Assembly (NCBI GenBank): GCA_044426235.1
Contig: JAWXUS010000008.1
Coordinates: 5,199-69,198, forward strand
Source: JAGHEK01 sp044426235
Lineage (GTDB): Bacteria; Bacillota; Clostridia; Peptostreptococcales; Peptostreptococcaceae
Length of the DNA: 64,000 nt
Direction: 5' to 3'
A program made the translations under genes and the position numbers. Below are positions 9,059 to 18,811 of the stretch, piece by piece; positions within the stretch are counted from its first letter, which is position 1; every line of letters starts with the position of its first letter. The notes beneath the pieces were generated by a model. The model was not told the origin of the DNA. It searched no databases and saw only the letters and a list, made by a program, of their open reading frames with translations.

Positions 9059-9511
9059 TTAGTATTTTCCTCTAAGTTCACGTTCAATATTTCTTTGAGC
9101 ATCTTTTTTGGCTAAATCTTGACGTTTGTCGTGAAGTTTTTTACCTTTTGCAAGAGCTAATTGAACTTTTACTTTTCCATCTTTTAAATAGATGCTAAGA
9201 GGTATTAAAGAATAACCTTTTATAGTAGTTAATCCTATAAGCTTTTTAATTTCATGTTTATGAAGAAGAAGTTTTCTTACTCTAAGAGGATCTTGATTAA
9301 ATCTATTCCCTTGTTCGTATGGACTAATATGTACTTGCTTTATAAAAACTTCACTATTATCAACAGATGCATAGCCATCAGTTAGATTTATTCTACCTTG
9401 TCTAATAGATTTAACTTCTGTTCCTTTAAGCTCAATTCCACATTCATAAGTTTCTTCTATGAAATATTCAAATCTTGCTTTTTTATTACTTGCCAAAGTT
9501 TTTATACCCAT
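9059..9511 (-). CDS. smpB: SsrA-binding protein SmpB
   Basis: The 150-residue protein is the usual size for SmpB, which binds the tRNA-like domain of tmRNA and brings it to stalled ribosomes. Visible signatures are N-K-K-A-R-F-E-Y-F-I-E-E-T-Y-E-C-G-I, G-T-E-V-K-S-I-R-Q-G-R and the basic C-terminal tail (K-L-H-D-K-R-Q-D-L-A-K-K-D-A-Q-R), which inserts in the ribosome mRNA channel. The start follows AAGGTG. It lies directly upstream of ssrA and downstream of rnr. All three act in ribosome rescue, since RNase R degrades the faulty mRNA, so this is a functional cluster. Confidence 0.97.
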   Translation of the reverse strand: MGIKTLASNKKARFEYFIEETYECGIELKGTEVKSIRQGRINLTDGYASVDNSEVFIKQVHISPYEQGNRFNQDPLRVRKLLLHKHEIKKLIGLTTIKGYSLIPLSIYLKDGKVKVQLALAKGKKLHDKRQDLAKKDAQRNIERELRGKY

Positions 9512-9625
9512 ATAGTCACCTTCTTTCTTAAATACTTATACAATCAAAATATACCATATTTTCACTTTTTAGTCAAGGTATAAAGAGAAATCATATTAAT
9601 AATATAATCTCCCTTTATAAAAAAT

Positions 9626-11770
9626 TTATTCTTCAATTTCTTCTATTTTATTAATTATTCTAAAGTCAATTTCTTTCATATCAACATTAACTTTGCTAAC
9701 TTCAATTCTAACAGGATCACCTATTCTATAAGTTTTTTTAGTTCTCTCACCTATTATATTATAGTTAGTTTCATCATAAATATAATAGTCATCTTTCATA
9801 TCACAAAGTCTAACAAGGCCTTCAACTGTATTTTCAAGTGCTATAAATATACCAAATGAAGTTACACTAGAAACTGATCCATTAAATTCTTGTCCAACTT
9901 TATCCATCATAAAAGTAGCTTTATAATAATCCTTAACATCTCTTTCTGCAAGGTCTGCTGCTCTTTCTCTTTCTGATGATTGAACTGATGTGTATTCAAC
10001 TAGGTTAGTTAAAACATCGATTCTTTTCTTATTTATTTTTCCATTTAATTGCTCTTTAATTATTCTATGAATTTGAAGATCTGGATATCTTCTAATTGGT
10101 GATGTAAAGTGACTATAATATTTTGCTGCAAGCCCAAAATGTCCAGTAGCTTGTGGTGAATATTTAGCTTGTCTTAATGAACGTAGCATTATAGTACTTA
10201 TAACATCTTCCTCTTTTGTACCTTTAATTTTTTCAATTATTGATTGAAGGGCTTTAGGGTGAATTTCTTCTAAATCTCCCTTTAAGCTATAACCAAATGC
10301 TAATATAAATTTCGCTAAATCAGTCATTTTTTCACTTGAAGGTGTCTCATGTATTCTATAAACAAAAGGAATGTTTAACCAGAAAAAATGCTCCGAAATA
10401 GTTTCATTACTAACTAACATAAATTCTTCTATTATCTTATTTGAAACTCTTCTTTCGTAGTGCTTAATATCACTTACTTTTCCTTCAGGAGTTAAAATTA
10501 TTTTTGCTTCTGGGAAATCAAAATCAATAGCTCCTCTTTCTTTTCTTCTTTCTTTTAAAATCTTCGCTAATTTCTCTGAATTATAAAAATCTTCAAGTAA
10601 AAATTCATATTTCTTCTTAGTTTCTTCATCATCATTTTCTAATATATTAGAAACTTCTGTATAAGTTAATCTAGCTTTTGAATTTATTACAGTTTCTTTT
10701 ATATCATGATTAACTACTTTACCATTAACATCAATTTCCATAAATATAGATAATGTTAACTTGTCCGTATTTGGATTTAAACTACAAACCCCATTAGATA
10801 ATACCTTTGGTAGCATTGGTATTACAGTATCAACTAAATAAACTGAAGTTGCTCTTTTGATTGCTTCTTTATCAAGTTTACTATCCTCAGTTACGTAATG
10901 TGTAACATCTGCAATATGAACTCCTAAATTATAGTTTCCATTTTCTAATTTTTCGATAGAAATAGCATCATCTAAATCTTTTGCATCTTCTCCATCTATC
11001 GTAAAAATATTTAAATGTCTTAAATCAAGCCTTCTATTTATCTCATCTTTATCTATTTCAACAGCTACATTTTCAGCTTCTGTTATTATTCTTTGTTTAA
11101 ATTCTTCAGGAAGTCCGTGACTTTTTATTATAGATAAAATTTCAACTTCTCTACTTCCCTTAGGTCCTAAAACTTCTATAACCTTACCTTCTGGCTTTCT
11201 TCCTTCGCTTGGATATACTGTTATTTGACAAACAACCTTATCTCCCTTTTTTGCTCCACTAAAGAATTTTTTTGGAATATAAATATCCTTATTAAATTTC
11301 TTTTCATCAGGCACAACAAATCCAAAACTTTTACTTGGTTCAAAAACTCCAACTATATTTTTAACATCTCTCTCAAGTACCTTAATAATACTTCCCTCTG
11401 CACGTTTATCACTAGTTGCAGGCTTTATTATTTCTGCCATTACTCTATCATTATGCATTGCAGTATTTGTTTCACTTGAAGAAATAAATAAATCTTGTAC
11501 TAATTCATCTTCAGATTCAACAAATCCAAATCCTTTTTTATGTGCAACGTATCTTCCAACGAAATATCCTAATTTCTTAAAAGTTGTAAACTTTCCTTTT
11601 TTAGTTTTAGTTAAAACTCCGTCCTCAACTAATTCTTCTAAATAATTATAAAACATAGGCATTTCTGTATGATGTATATCAAATATAACTACTAATTCTT
11701 CTTTTTTTAGAGGATTATAAGCTTCATCATTTATAAGTCCTAAAACTCTTTCTTTTAAACCGACTTCCAT
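9626..11770 (-). CDS. rnr: Ribonuclease R
   Basis: This 714-residue 3'-5' exoribonuclease of the RNB family degrades structured RNA. In order it has an N-terminal winged helix (about 5-65), cold-shock RNA-binding domains (about 70-220), the RNB catalytic domain with D-A-K-D-L-D-D-A-I-S (about residues 258-268, metal-binding aspartates), and a C-terminal S1 domain (about 625-700, starting G-S-V-S-S-V-T-S-F-G-I-F-I). The start follows AGGAGG. The order secG-rnr-smpB-ssrA is conserved in Firmicutes. In related systems RNase R works with SmpB/tmRNA to destroy non-stop messages. Confidence 0.96.
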   Translation of the reverse strand: MEVGLKERVLGLINDEAYNPLKKEELVVIFDIHHTEMPMFYNYLEELVEDGVLTKTKKGKFTTFKKLGYFVGRYVAHKKGFGFVESEDELVQDLFISSSETNTAMHNDRVMAEIIKPATSDKRAEGSIIKVLERDVKNIVGVFEPSKSFGFVVPDEKKFNKDIYIPKKFFSGAKKGDKVVCQITVYPSEGRKPEGKVIEVLGPKGSREVEILSIIKSHGLPEEFKQRIITEAENVAVEIDKDEINRRLDLRHLNIFTIDGEDAKDLDDAISIEKLENGNYNLGVHIADVTHYVTEDSKLDKEAIKRATSVYLVDTVIPMLPKVLSNGVCSLNPNTDKLTLSIFMEIDVNGKVVNHDIKETVINSKARLTYTEVSNILENDDEETKKKYEFLLEDFYNSEKLAKILKERRKERGAIDFDFPEAKIILTPEGKVSDIKHYERRVSNKIIEEFMLVSNETISEHFFWLNIPFVYRIHETPSSEKMTDLAKFILAFGYSLKGDLEEIHPKALQSIIEKIKGTKEEDVISTIMLRSLRQAKYSPQATGHFGLAAKYYSHFTSPIRRYPDLQIHRIIKEQLNGKINKKRIDVLTNLVEYTSVQSSERERAADLAERDVKDYYKATFMMDKVGQEFNGSVSSVTSFGIFIALENTVEGLVRLCDMKDDYYIYDETNYNIIGERTKKTYRIGDPVRIEVSKVNVDMKEIDFRIINKIEEIEE

Positions 11771-11847
11771 AAAATTTCCTCCTATTATAATTTCTATTGT
11801 TAGTATTGTATTAATTTAATCTCGTTATGTATTTTTTGTAAATTTAA

Positions 11848-11869
11848 AGAGTTAACAAATGTTAACTCT
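11848..11869 (-). repeat. Inverted repeat between secG and rnr
   Basis: AGAGTTAAC / GTTAACTCT with a 4-nt loop lies in the 146-bp gap between secG and rnr. There is no strong T-run, so it is either a weak terminator or an operator. If it terminates, rnr would need its own promoter. Confidence 0.45.
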
Positions 11870-11916
11870 GTTTAAAAACTAAATTTAATTTTTAAAAATA
11901 AATAGTGGCCTACTAC

Positions 11917-12138
11917 CTATATTAAAAGAAGTGCTAATGCATTCACAAAAAATAATACTGCTGATATTTTAGTTGTTCTAGCTAAAAAAGCATCTTTTCC
12001 TTTTGGTTTGAAATATTCTTGATTACCTTCTTCGCTACCAAATTGTGCAGGAACTATATTTTTAGTATCTTGTGGCATTATACTAAATATTAAACATAGT
12101 GCAAGGATTATTTGAAATCCCATAAGTACATTTCTCAT
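11917..12138 (-). CDS. secG: Preprotein translocase subunit SecG
   Basis: The small 73-residue protein has two membrane helices (about residues 2-20 and 53-73) joined by a cytosolic loop with a polar stretch. This is the layout of SecG, an accessory subunit of the SecYEG channel. The family signature is the second helix followed by a very short tail. The start follows AAGGAG. Its place just upstream of rnr-smpB-ssrA is the conserved Firmicute arrangement and supports the call for such a short sequence. Confidence 0.93.
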   Translation of the reverse strand: MRNVLMGFQIILALCLIFSIMPQDTKNIVPAQFGSEEGNQEYFKPKGKDAFLARTTKISAVLFFVNALALLLI

Positions 12139-12214
12139 AGTATTCTCCTTCCTTTTCTAATTATCCAAACTTTAATATACCATATAAAATAACATTTTAC
12201 AATAAACTATAAAT

Positions 12215-12247
12215 ATAAAAAAAGCTATAAGTAATAATACTTATAGC
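12215..12247 (-). terminator. Terminator of pyk
   Basis: The perfect 10-bp stem GCTATAAGTA / TACTTATAGC (12224-12233 with 12238-12247) has a 4-nt loop and is followed on the minus strand by seven T residues. Confidence 0.88.
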
Positions 12248-12256
12248 CCTAAAAAA

Positions 12257-13675
12257 TTATACAGTTTCAACTTTTATTAAGTTAGTAGTTCCTTCTCCAC
12301 CAACACCAGCAGTAACAACTATTGTTTCACCACCGTTTAAGAAGTTTTGTTTTTTAGCTGCTTCTATTGATATTGCTATCATTTCATCAGTATTTGATGC
12401 TTTAGGAGTTTGAACTGGATATACTCCCCAAGTTAAAGCAAGTCTTCTCATTATTTCTTCATTTGGAGTTGTAGCTATTATAGCACAACTTGGTCTAAAT
12501 CTTGAAACAACCTTAGCAGTATTTCCAGTTGAAGTACAAGTAAGTATTGCATCAGCATCAAGTTCTAAAGCAGTTGTACAAGTAGCATGACTTATAGCAT
12601 TAGAAACGTTCATTTCATTCATTACTATAGTAGCTAACTTCTTCTTAGCTTTTAATTCTTTTTCCGCTCTCTTAGCTATGCTTGCCATAGTTTTAACAGC
12701 ATCAACTGGATATTTACCAGCAGCAGTTTCTCCAGATAACATTATTGCATCTGTTCCATCACATATTGCATTGAATACGTCTGTAACTTCTGCTCTTGTT
12801 GGTCTTGGGTTTCTCATCATAGAATCAAGCATTTGAGTTGCAGTTATAACTGGCTTTCCAGCTTCATTACATTTTGTTATCATTAATTTTTGAGCAAATG
12901 GAACTTCTTCAGTTGGTATTTCAACTCCAAGATCTCCTCTTGCTACCATTATTCCATCAGAAACTTCTATTATAGAATCTAAATTATCTAAACCTTCTTG
13001 GTTTTCTATTTTAGATATTATTTGTATATGATCAGCATTATTTTTAACTAATATATCTTTTATAGCAGTAACATCTGAAACTTTTCTAACGAAAGATGCA
13101 GCTATAAAGTCTATCCCTTGAGATATACCAAATTCTATATCACTTATATCTTTATCAGTTAATGCAGGTAAGTTTATTTTAACTCCTGGAACATTAACTC
13201 CTTTATGATTTTTAACGATTCCAGAGTTTTCAACTGTACAAACTATGTCATCTCCATTTACTTCTTCAACTCTAAGACCAACTAAACCGTCATCTATTAA
13301 GATAGTATCACCCTTAACAACATCTTTAGCTAAATCTTTGTAGCTTACTGTACAAGTATCTTGATTTCCAACAACATCTTTCATAGTTATTGTAAACTTT
13401 TGACCTTCTTCAAGTAAAACTTCTGGAGCATCAAATTGACCTGTTCTTATTTCTGGTCCTTTTGTATCTAAAAGTATAGCAACAGGAACATTAAGTTCTT
13501 CTCTAACTTTTTTAACTACATCCATTCTTCCTTTGTGCTCTTCATGACAACCATGAGAGAAGTTCATTCTTGTAACATTTAAACCGTTAAGTACTAATTC
13601 TTTTAATACTTCTTCATTTTCTGAAGCAGGTCCTAATGTACAAACTATTTTAGTCTTTTTTAATTCGTTTAACAT
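12257..13675 (-). CDS. pyk: Pyruvate kinase
   Basis: The 472-residue enzyme converts phosphoenolpyruvate and ADP to pyruvate and ATP. It shows T-K-I-V-C-T-L-G-P-A-S at the N-terminus, the active-site lysine segment I-I-S-K-I-E-N-Q-E-G and the metal-binding M-V-A-R-G-D-L-G-V-E-I-P. The C-terminal effector domain is present. The extra C-terminal PEP-utiliser-like domain of Bacillus pyruvate kinase is absent. The start at MLNELKK follows GGAGGA; the upstream extension to 13714 has no ribosome site. The gene lies immediately after eno, so the lower glycolytic enzymes form one block, although eno is followed by its own hairpin terminator. Confidence 0.96.
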   Translation of the reverse strand: MLNELKKTKIVCTLGPASENEEVLKELVLNGLNVTRMNFSHGCHEEHKGRMDVVKKVREELNVPVAILLDTKGPEIRTGQFDAPEVLLEEGQKFTITMKDVVGNQDTCTVSYKDLAKDVVKGDTILIDDGLVGLRVEEVNGDDIVCTVENSGIVKNHKGVNVPGVKINLPALTDKDISDIEFGISQGIDFIAASFVRKVSDVTAIKDILVKNNADHIQIISKIENQEGLDNLDSIIEVSDGIMVARGDLGVEIPTEEVPFAQKLMITKCNEAGKPVITATQMLDSMMRNPRPTRAEVTDVFNAICDGTDAIMLSGETAAGKYPVDAVKTMASIAKRAEKELKAKKKLATIVMNEMNVSNAISHATCTTALELDADAILTCTSTGNTAKVVSRFRPSCAIIATTPNEEIMRRLALTWGVYPVQTPKASNTDEMIAISIEAAKKQNFLNGGETIVVTAGVGGEGTTNLIKVETV

Positions 13676-13769
13676 TTTGTCCTCCAAGTTATTCTTTATT
13701 TTATATAGTAACAAAACAATTATACTACAAATAAAGGTATTTTAATATTATTTTTCACAATTTATATAT

Positions 13770-13802
13770 AAAATAATAGGAGTTTAGAAAATCTAAACCC
13801 CT
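13770..13802 (-). terminator. Terminator of eno
   Basis: The stem AGGAGTTTAGA / TCTAAACCCCT (13778-13788 with 13792-13802) has one mismatch and a 3-nt loop, and is followed on the minus strand by T-rich sequence. It may be leaky. Confidence 0.65.
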
Positions 13803-13827
13803 ACAAATTTATTTCATAGAATTCAAA

Positions 13828-15120
13828 TTACTTCTTTAAGTTGTAGAAAGAATCCATTCCACAATACTTAGCTGTATCTTGTAACATATCTTCTATTCTT
13901 AATAACTGGTTGTATTTTGCAACTCTATCAGTTCTTGATGGAGCACCAGTCTTTATTTGACCTGCATTAACAGCAACTGCTAAATCAGCTATTGTAGTAT
14001 CTTCAGTTTCTCCTGATCTATGAGATATAACTGCAGTGTATCCAGCTCTCTTAGCCATTTCTATAGAATCTAAAGTTTCAGTTAAAGTACCTATTTGGTT
14101 AACCTTTATTAATATAGAGTTTCCTATTCCACCTTCTATACCTCTTGAAAGTCTTTCAGTGTTAGTAACGAATAAGTCATCTCCAACTAATTGTAATTTA
14201 TGTCCTAATCTATCAGTTAATACTTTCCATCCATCCCAATCATCTTCATCTAATCCATCTTCTATTGTAACTATTGGGAATTCGTTAGCCCACTCTTCAT
14301 ATAAATCAACCATTTCAGCAGCAGTTAATTTCTTACCTTCGTGCTTTAAATCGTATAATTTAGTTTCTTTGTCATACATTTCAGTAGCAGCAACGTCAAG
14401 ACCTAACTTAACATCATCTCCTGGCTTGTATCCAGCTTTTTCTATAGCTTCACATATTAAAGCTAAAGCTTCTTTGTTAGAACCTAAGTTTGGAGCGAAT
14501 CCTCCCTCATCTCCTACTGCACAAGATAATCCTCTGCTAGATAAAACAGCTTTTAAAGCGTGGAATACTTCTGCACCCATTCTTAAAGCTTCTTTAAAAG
14601 TTTTAGCTCCAACTGGTAATACCATGAACTCTTGAACGTCAACACTGTTATCAGCATGCTCTCCACCATTTATTATGTTCATCATAGGAACTGGTAATTG
14701 CTTAGCATTCATTCCACCTATGTATTGGTATAATGGTAATCCAACACAATCAGCAGCAGCTCTAGCTACAGCCATAGATACTCCTAATATAGCGTTAGCT
14801 CCTAATCTTCCTTTGTTTGGAGTTCCATCTAATTCTATCATAACTCTATCTACTTCTGGTTGATCAAATGCAGACATACCTTCAACAACTTCTGCTATTT
14901 CTTCGTTAACATTCTTAACAGCTGTTTCAACACCTTTTCCTATGTATCTTCCTTTGTCTCCATCTCTAAGTTCAACAGCTTCGAAAGCTCCTGTTGATGC
15001 TCCTGATGGTACTATAGCAGAACCAAAAGAACCATCTTCTAAAGTTACTTCAACTTCTACAGTTGGGTTTCCTCTTGAGTCAAGGACTTCTCTTGCATAT
15101 ACTGATTCAATTACTGACAT
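13828..15120 (-). CDS. eno: Enolase
   Basis: The 430-residue enzyme dehydrates 2-phosphoglycerate to phosphoenolpyruvate. Family landmarks are S-G-A-S-T-G-A-F-E-A-V-E-L-R-D near the N-terminus, the metal ligand segment G-D-D-L-F-V-T-N, the catalytic lysine in L-I-K-V-N-Q-I-G-T, and S-H-R-S-G-E-T-E-D. The length is standard. The start follows AAGGAG. It follows gpmI and precedes pyk in pathway order. Confidence 0.98.
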   Translation of the reverse strand: MSVIESVYAREVLDSRGNPTVEVEVTLEDGSFGSAIVPSGASTGAFEAVELRDGDKGRYIGKGVETAVKNVNEEIAEVVEGMSAFDQPEVDRVMIELDGTPNKGRLGANAILGVSMAVARAAADCVGLPLYQYIGGMNAKQLPVPMMNIINGGEHADNSVDVQEFMVLPVGAKTFKEALRMGAEVFHALKAVLSSRGLSCAVGDEGGFAPNLGSNKEALALICEAIEKAGYKPGDDVKLGLDVAATEMYDKETKLYDLKHEGKKLTAAEMVDLYEEWANEFPIVTIEDGLDEDDWDGWKVLTDRLGHKLQLVGDDLFVTNTERLSRGIEGGIGNSILIKVNQIGTLTETLDSIEMAKRAGYTAVISHRSGETEDTTIADLAVAVNAGQIKTGAPSRTDRVAKYNQLLRIEDMLQDTAKYCGMDSFYNLKK

Positions 15121-15199
15121 ATTGTATATCTCCTTTTTAATTTTTATTTATATATATATTAATTTTAAATTTATTGATGGGTAAATTTAAAACTTCTAA

Positions 15200-16714
15200 C
15201 TAAACTAATGATATTCCAGTCATTTCTTCTGGTTTATCTAAATTCATCATTTTAAGTATAGTAGGTGCTATATCGCAAAGTCTACCATTTTCTTTTAAAA
15301 TAACACTCTTATCTGTAACTATAAATGGTACAGGATTTGTTGAGTGAGCAGTTATAGTTGTTTTAGTTTCAGGGCATATCATAAGTTCTGCATTTCCATG
15401 ATCTGCAGTTATTAAAGATATTCCGCCTTTTTCTAATATTTTATCTACAACTTTACCAACACAAGTGTCAACAGTCTCAACAGCCTTAACAGCTGCTTCA
15501 ACAACACCTGTATGTCCTACCATATCAGGATTCGCAAAGTTTAGTACTATAAAGTCATATTTATCTTCATCTATAGCTCCTAAAACTTTTTCAGTTAATT
15601 CATTAGCATTCATCTCTGGTTGTAAATCATAAGTTGCAACATCAGGAGATGGAACTAATAATCTATCTTCATTTTGGTTTGGTTCTTCAACCCCACCATT
15701 AAAGAAGAATGTAACGTGCGCATACTTTTCAGTTTCAGCAGTTCTAAGTTGAACTTTACCGTTTTTAGCTAAGTATTCTCCTAAAGTATTTTTTAAACTT
15801 TGAGGTTTAAATGCAACTTTAACTTCTTTTATAGTAACATCGTAAGTTGTTAAACAAACGAAAAGAGTATCCATATTTGGTCTATCAAAACCTGTAAATT
15901 CATGATCTACTATAGCTCTTGTAATTTCTCTTGCTCTATCTGGTCTAAAGTTTGCAAAACCAACAGAATCACCTTCTTTTATAGTTCCAATAGCTTCACC
16001 ATTTTCAACTATAACAGTCGGTAGAACAAATTCATCATCTTGATCTTTAGCATAAGAATTTTCTATTGCTTCTTTTGCAGAAGATGCAGTTTGACCATTT
16101 CCATTAACTATAGCATCATATGCAAGTTGTACTCTATCCCATCTTTTATCTCTATCCATAGCATAGTATCTTCCAGAGATTGATGCGAATTTTCCAACTC
16201 CAACTTCAGCCATATAAGACTCAAGTTCATTAACATATTTCATAGCACTACTTGGAGCAACATCACGACCATCTGTAAAAGCATGAACGAATACATTTTG
16301 CACTCCTTGATCTTTTGCCATTTTTATGAATCCTTTTATGTGGTCTATGTGAGAATGAACTCCACCATTTGATAAAAGTCCCATAATATGAAGTGCTTTA
16401 TCCTTGGCATTATCCATTAAGTTTAATAACTCTTTATTATTAAAGAATTCTCCATCTAAAATAGATTTAGTAATTCTAGTTAAATCTTGATATACTATTC
16501 TTCCAGCACCTATATTAGTGTGCCCAACTTCTGAATTACCCATTTGTCCTTCAGGAAGTCCAACATCCATTCCACTTGCTTGAATTAAAGAGTTTGGATA
16601 TTCATTCATTAATTTATCTAAATTAGGAGTTTTTGCGAAGTGTATAGCATTACCTTCAGTAAACTTACTTTCTCCGTATCCATCCATTATTATTAACGCT
16701 ATTGGTTTTTTCAT
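15200..16714 (-). CDS. gpmI: 2,3-bisphosphoglycerate-independent phosphoglycerate mutase
   Basis: The 504-residue, Mn-dependent enzyme interconverts 3- and 2-phosphoglycerate. It belongs to the alkaline-phosphatase superfamily: an N-terminal M-D-G-Y-G, the nucleophile serine in M-G-N-S-E-V-G-H-T-N (about residue 61), the D-G-R-D segment, and the C-terminal metal site T-A-D-H-G-N-A-E. The length is typical (about 510). The start follows AAGGAG, 12 nt after tpiA. Iron-free, Mn-dependent mutases of this type are pH-sensitive in spore formers, a property known from Bacillus and not shown here. Confidence 0.97.
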   Translation of the reverse strand: MKKPIALIIMDGYGESKFTEGNAIHFAKTPNLDKLMNEYPNSLIQASGMDVGLPEGQMGNSEVGHTNIGAGRIVYQDLTRITKSILDGEFFNNKELLNLMDNAKDKALHIMGLLSNGGVHSHIDHIKGFIKMAKDQGVQNVFVHAFTDGRDVAPSSAMKYVNELESYMAEVGVGKFASISGRYYAMDRDKRWDRVQLAYDAIVNGNGQTASSAKEAIENSYAKDQDDEFVLPTVIVENGEAIGTIKEGDSVGFANFRPDRAREITRAIVDHEFTGFDRPNMDTLFVCLTTYDVTIKEVKVAFKPQSLKNTLGEYLAKNGKVQLRTAETEKYAHVTFFFNGGVEEPNQNEDRLLVPSPDVATYDLQPEMNANELTEKVLGAIDEDKYDFIVLNFANPDMVGHTGVVEAAVKAVETVDTCVGKVVDKILEKGGISLITADHGNAELMICPETKTTITAHSTNPVPFIVTDKSVILKENGRLCDIAPTILKMMNLDKPEEMTGISLV

Positions 16715-16726
16715 ACTAATTTCTCC

Positions 16727-17473
16727 TTAGTAGTTTATAAGTTGAACGTAATCACTACTTAATAAACTAGCTCCTCCAACTAAAGCACCATCTATGTCGC
16801 TTTGACCCATAAGCTCAGCTACAGTATTTGGCTTAACACTTCCACCATATTGGATTCTAACCTTATCAGCTAATTCTTGTCCATAAAGATTAGCAACAAC
16901 TTCTCTTATATACTTTATAACATCATTTGCATCTTCGCTAGTTGCAGTTTTTCCAGTTCCTATTGCCCATATTGGCTCATAAGCTATAACTACTTTTTCT
17001 AAGTCTGATTTACAAACACTAGCAAGACCTTTTTCTATTTGAACTTTACAAACATCTTTAGTACTGTTTGATTCTCTTTCTTCTAAAGTTTCTCCACAAC
17101 AAAGTATTGGATCTATTCCAACTTCTAATGCTTTTAAAACTTTCTTGTTTACTGTTTCATCAGTTTCGTTATAGTATTCACGTCTTTCAGAGTGACCAAT
17201 TACTACGTAATCAACACCGATTTCTTTAAGCATAGCTGGTGCTACTTCTCCAGTGAATGCTCCACTTTCTTCAAAGTGCATATTTTGCGCACCTATTTTT
17301 ATGTTAGTTCCATTTGTAACTTCTTTTAAATCTTTTAAAGCTAAGAATGGCGCACATATTACAGCTTCAACCTTATCAGTTGTAACTTGATCTTTTATTT
17401 CATTTATGAAAGCTACAGACTCAGCTATAGTTTTGTTCATTTTCCAGTTTCCTGCTATTATTGGCTTTCTCAT
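16727..17473 (-). CDS. tpiA: Triosephosphate isomerase
   Basis: The 248-residue TIM-barrel enzyme interconverts dihydroxyacetone phosphate and glyceraldehyde 3-phosphate. It shows A-G-N-W-K-M-N-K at the N-terminus, catalytic histidine in V-I-G-H-S-E-R-R, catalytic glutamate in A-Y-E-P-I-W-A-I-G-T-G, and the C-terminal Y-G-G-S-V-K-P-N. The start MRKPIIAG follows TTGGAGGA; the four-residue longer reading from 17485 overlaps the ribosome site. A perfect 13-bp hairpin separates it from pgk. Confidence 0.97.
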   Translation of the reverse strand: MRKPIIAGNWKMNKTIAESVAFINEIKDQVTTDKVEAVICAPFLALKDLKEVTNGTNIKIGAQNMHFEESGAFTGEVAPAMLKEIGVDYVVIGHSERREYYNETDETVNKKVLKALEVGIDPILCCGETLEERESNSTKDVCKVQIEKGLASVCKSDLEKVVIAYEPIWAIGTGKTATSEDANDVIKYIREVVANLYGQELADKVRIQYGGSVKPNTVAELMGQSDIDGALVGGASLLSSDYVQLINY

Positions 17474-17492
17474 TTTATCCTCCAAATTAAGT

Positions 17493-17521
17493 TAATTAGG
17501 CTAATATAATTAGCCTAATTA
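17493..17521 (-). promoter_or_regulatory. Intercistronic hairpin between pgk and tpiA
   Basis: A perfect 13-bp stem (17493-17505 with 17509-17521, TAATTAGGCTAAT arms) closes a 3-nt loop. No T-run follows on the minus strand, so it is more likely an mRNA-stabilising or processing element than a terminator. It sits 20 nt upstream of the tpiA start. Confidence 0.6.
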
Positions 17522-17532
17522 TTTATATTTTA

Positions 17533-18732
17533 TTACTTATTATCAAGTGCTATTATTCCTGGTAATTCTTTTCCTTCTAAGAACTCAAGAGATGCTCCTC
17601 CACCTGTTGAAACGTGAGTCATATTATCTCCAAATCCTAATTGATTAACTGCAGCAGCACTATCTCCACCACCGATTACAGTTGTTGCATCAGTTAATTT
17701 AGCCATAGTTTGAGCTACTGCTAAAGTACCTTTGTTAAAGTTTTTGAATTCAAATACTCCCATAGGTCCGTTCCATACTATGGTTTTTGATTCTTCAACA
17801 CATTTAACATACATATCTATCGTTTTAGGTCCTATATCAAGTCCCATATTTCCTTCTGGTATATCTGCACCTTCAGTTTCTACTCTATCATTATCTGCAA
17901 ATCCATTTGATATAGCATGATCTATTGGAAGTAATAAATTAACTCCTTTAACCTTTGCTTTTTCCATCATTTCTTTTGCATATTCTACTTTATCTTCTTC
18001 AACTAATGAAGTTCCTATTGTGTATCCTTGAGCTTTTAAGAATGTGTAAGCCATTCCTCCACCTATTATTAGGTTATCAACTTTTTCAAGTAATGCTTCT
18101 ATAACTGCTATCTTATCAGAAACTTTAGCTCCTCCAAGTATTGCAGTGAAAGGTCTAACTGGAGTTGCAACGGCTTCTCCTAAGAACTTAAGTTCTTTTT
18201 GAATTAAGTATCCACAAGCTCTTTCTTCTAAGAATTCTCCAGCACCAACTGTTGAACAGTGAGCTCTATGAGCAGTTCCGAATGCATCATTTACGAATAC
18301 ATCTGCAAGAGATGCTAATTCTTTAGAGAATACTTCTTCATTTTTAGTTTCTTCTTTTCTGTATCTTGTGTTTTGAAGTAAAATAACATCTCCATCAACC
18401 ATTTTTTCAACAGCCGACTTAGCGTTTTCTCCAACAACATTATCGTCTGCTGCAAATACAACTTCTTTACCTAACATTTCAGATAATTTAGTTGCAACTG
18501 GAGCTAATGATAACTCAGGCTTCGCTTCACCTTTTGGTTTTCCTAAATGAGAGCATAAAATAACTCTAGCACCTTTTTCGATTAAGTACTTTATAGTTGG
18601 AAGTGCTCCATTTAATCTATTTATATCAGTTATAACACCTTCTTTTAAAGGTACATTAAAATCACATCTAACTAAAACTTTCTTTCCAGCAACGTTTATG
18701 TTTTCTATAGTTTTCTTGTTTAACATTGACAT
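17533..18732 (-). CDS. pgk: Phosphoglycerate kinase
   Basis: The 399-residue two-domain enzyme makes ATP from 1,3-bisphosphoglycerate. It shows V-L-V-R-C-D-F-N-V-P-L near residue 20, C-S-H-L-G-K-P-K-G, the hinge V-W-N-G-P-M-G-V-F-E and the C-terminal nucleotide site I-G-G-G-D-S-A-A-A. The start at MSMLNKK has AGGAG 10 nt upstream; the internal ATG two codons on is also possible. It follows a terminator-like hairpin after gapA, so the pgk-tpiA-gpmI-eno block may have its own promoter or depend on read-through. Confidence 0.97.
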   Translation of the reverse strand: MSMLNKKTIENINVAGKKVLVRCDFNVPLKEGVITDINRLNGALPTIKYLIEKGARVILCSHLGKPKGEAKPELSLAPVATKLSEMLGKEVVFAADDNVVGENAKSAVEKMVDGDVILLQNTRYRKEETKNEEVFSKELASLADVFVNDAFGTAHRAHCSTVGAGEFLEERACGYLIQKELKFLGEAVATPVRPFTAILGGAKVSDKIAVIEALLEKVDNLIIGGGMAYTFLKAQGYTIGTSLVEEDKVEYAKEMMEKAKVKGVNLLLPIDHAISNGFADNDRVETEGADIPEGNMGLDIGPKTIDMYVKCVEESKTIVWNGPMGVFEFKNFNKGTLAVAQTMAKLTDATTVIGGGDSAAAVNQLGFGDNMTHVSTGGGASLEFLEGKELPGIIALDNK

Positions 18733-18811
18733 TGTTTATTTTCTCCTCTCATGTAGAAAAATCTTTTTTAAAACCATTTATATTTATTTATGTATTTATT
18801 TTAGTACTTTG

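Noticed and set aside
8911..9102. 63-residue ORF inside the tmRNA
   Set aside because: It overlaps ssrA and the end of smpB. Its last codons are the tmRNA tag; it is not a separate protein gene.
11848..11869. Definite terminator between secG and rnr
   Set aside because: The hairpin has no U-run, so it is reported only as an inverted repeat.
14036..15184. Three plus-strand ORFs (up to 199 residues) within eno
   Set aside because: They are antisense shadows of a strongly conserved gene; they have no ribosome site and biased, unlikely composition.
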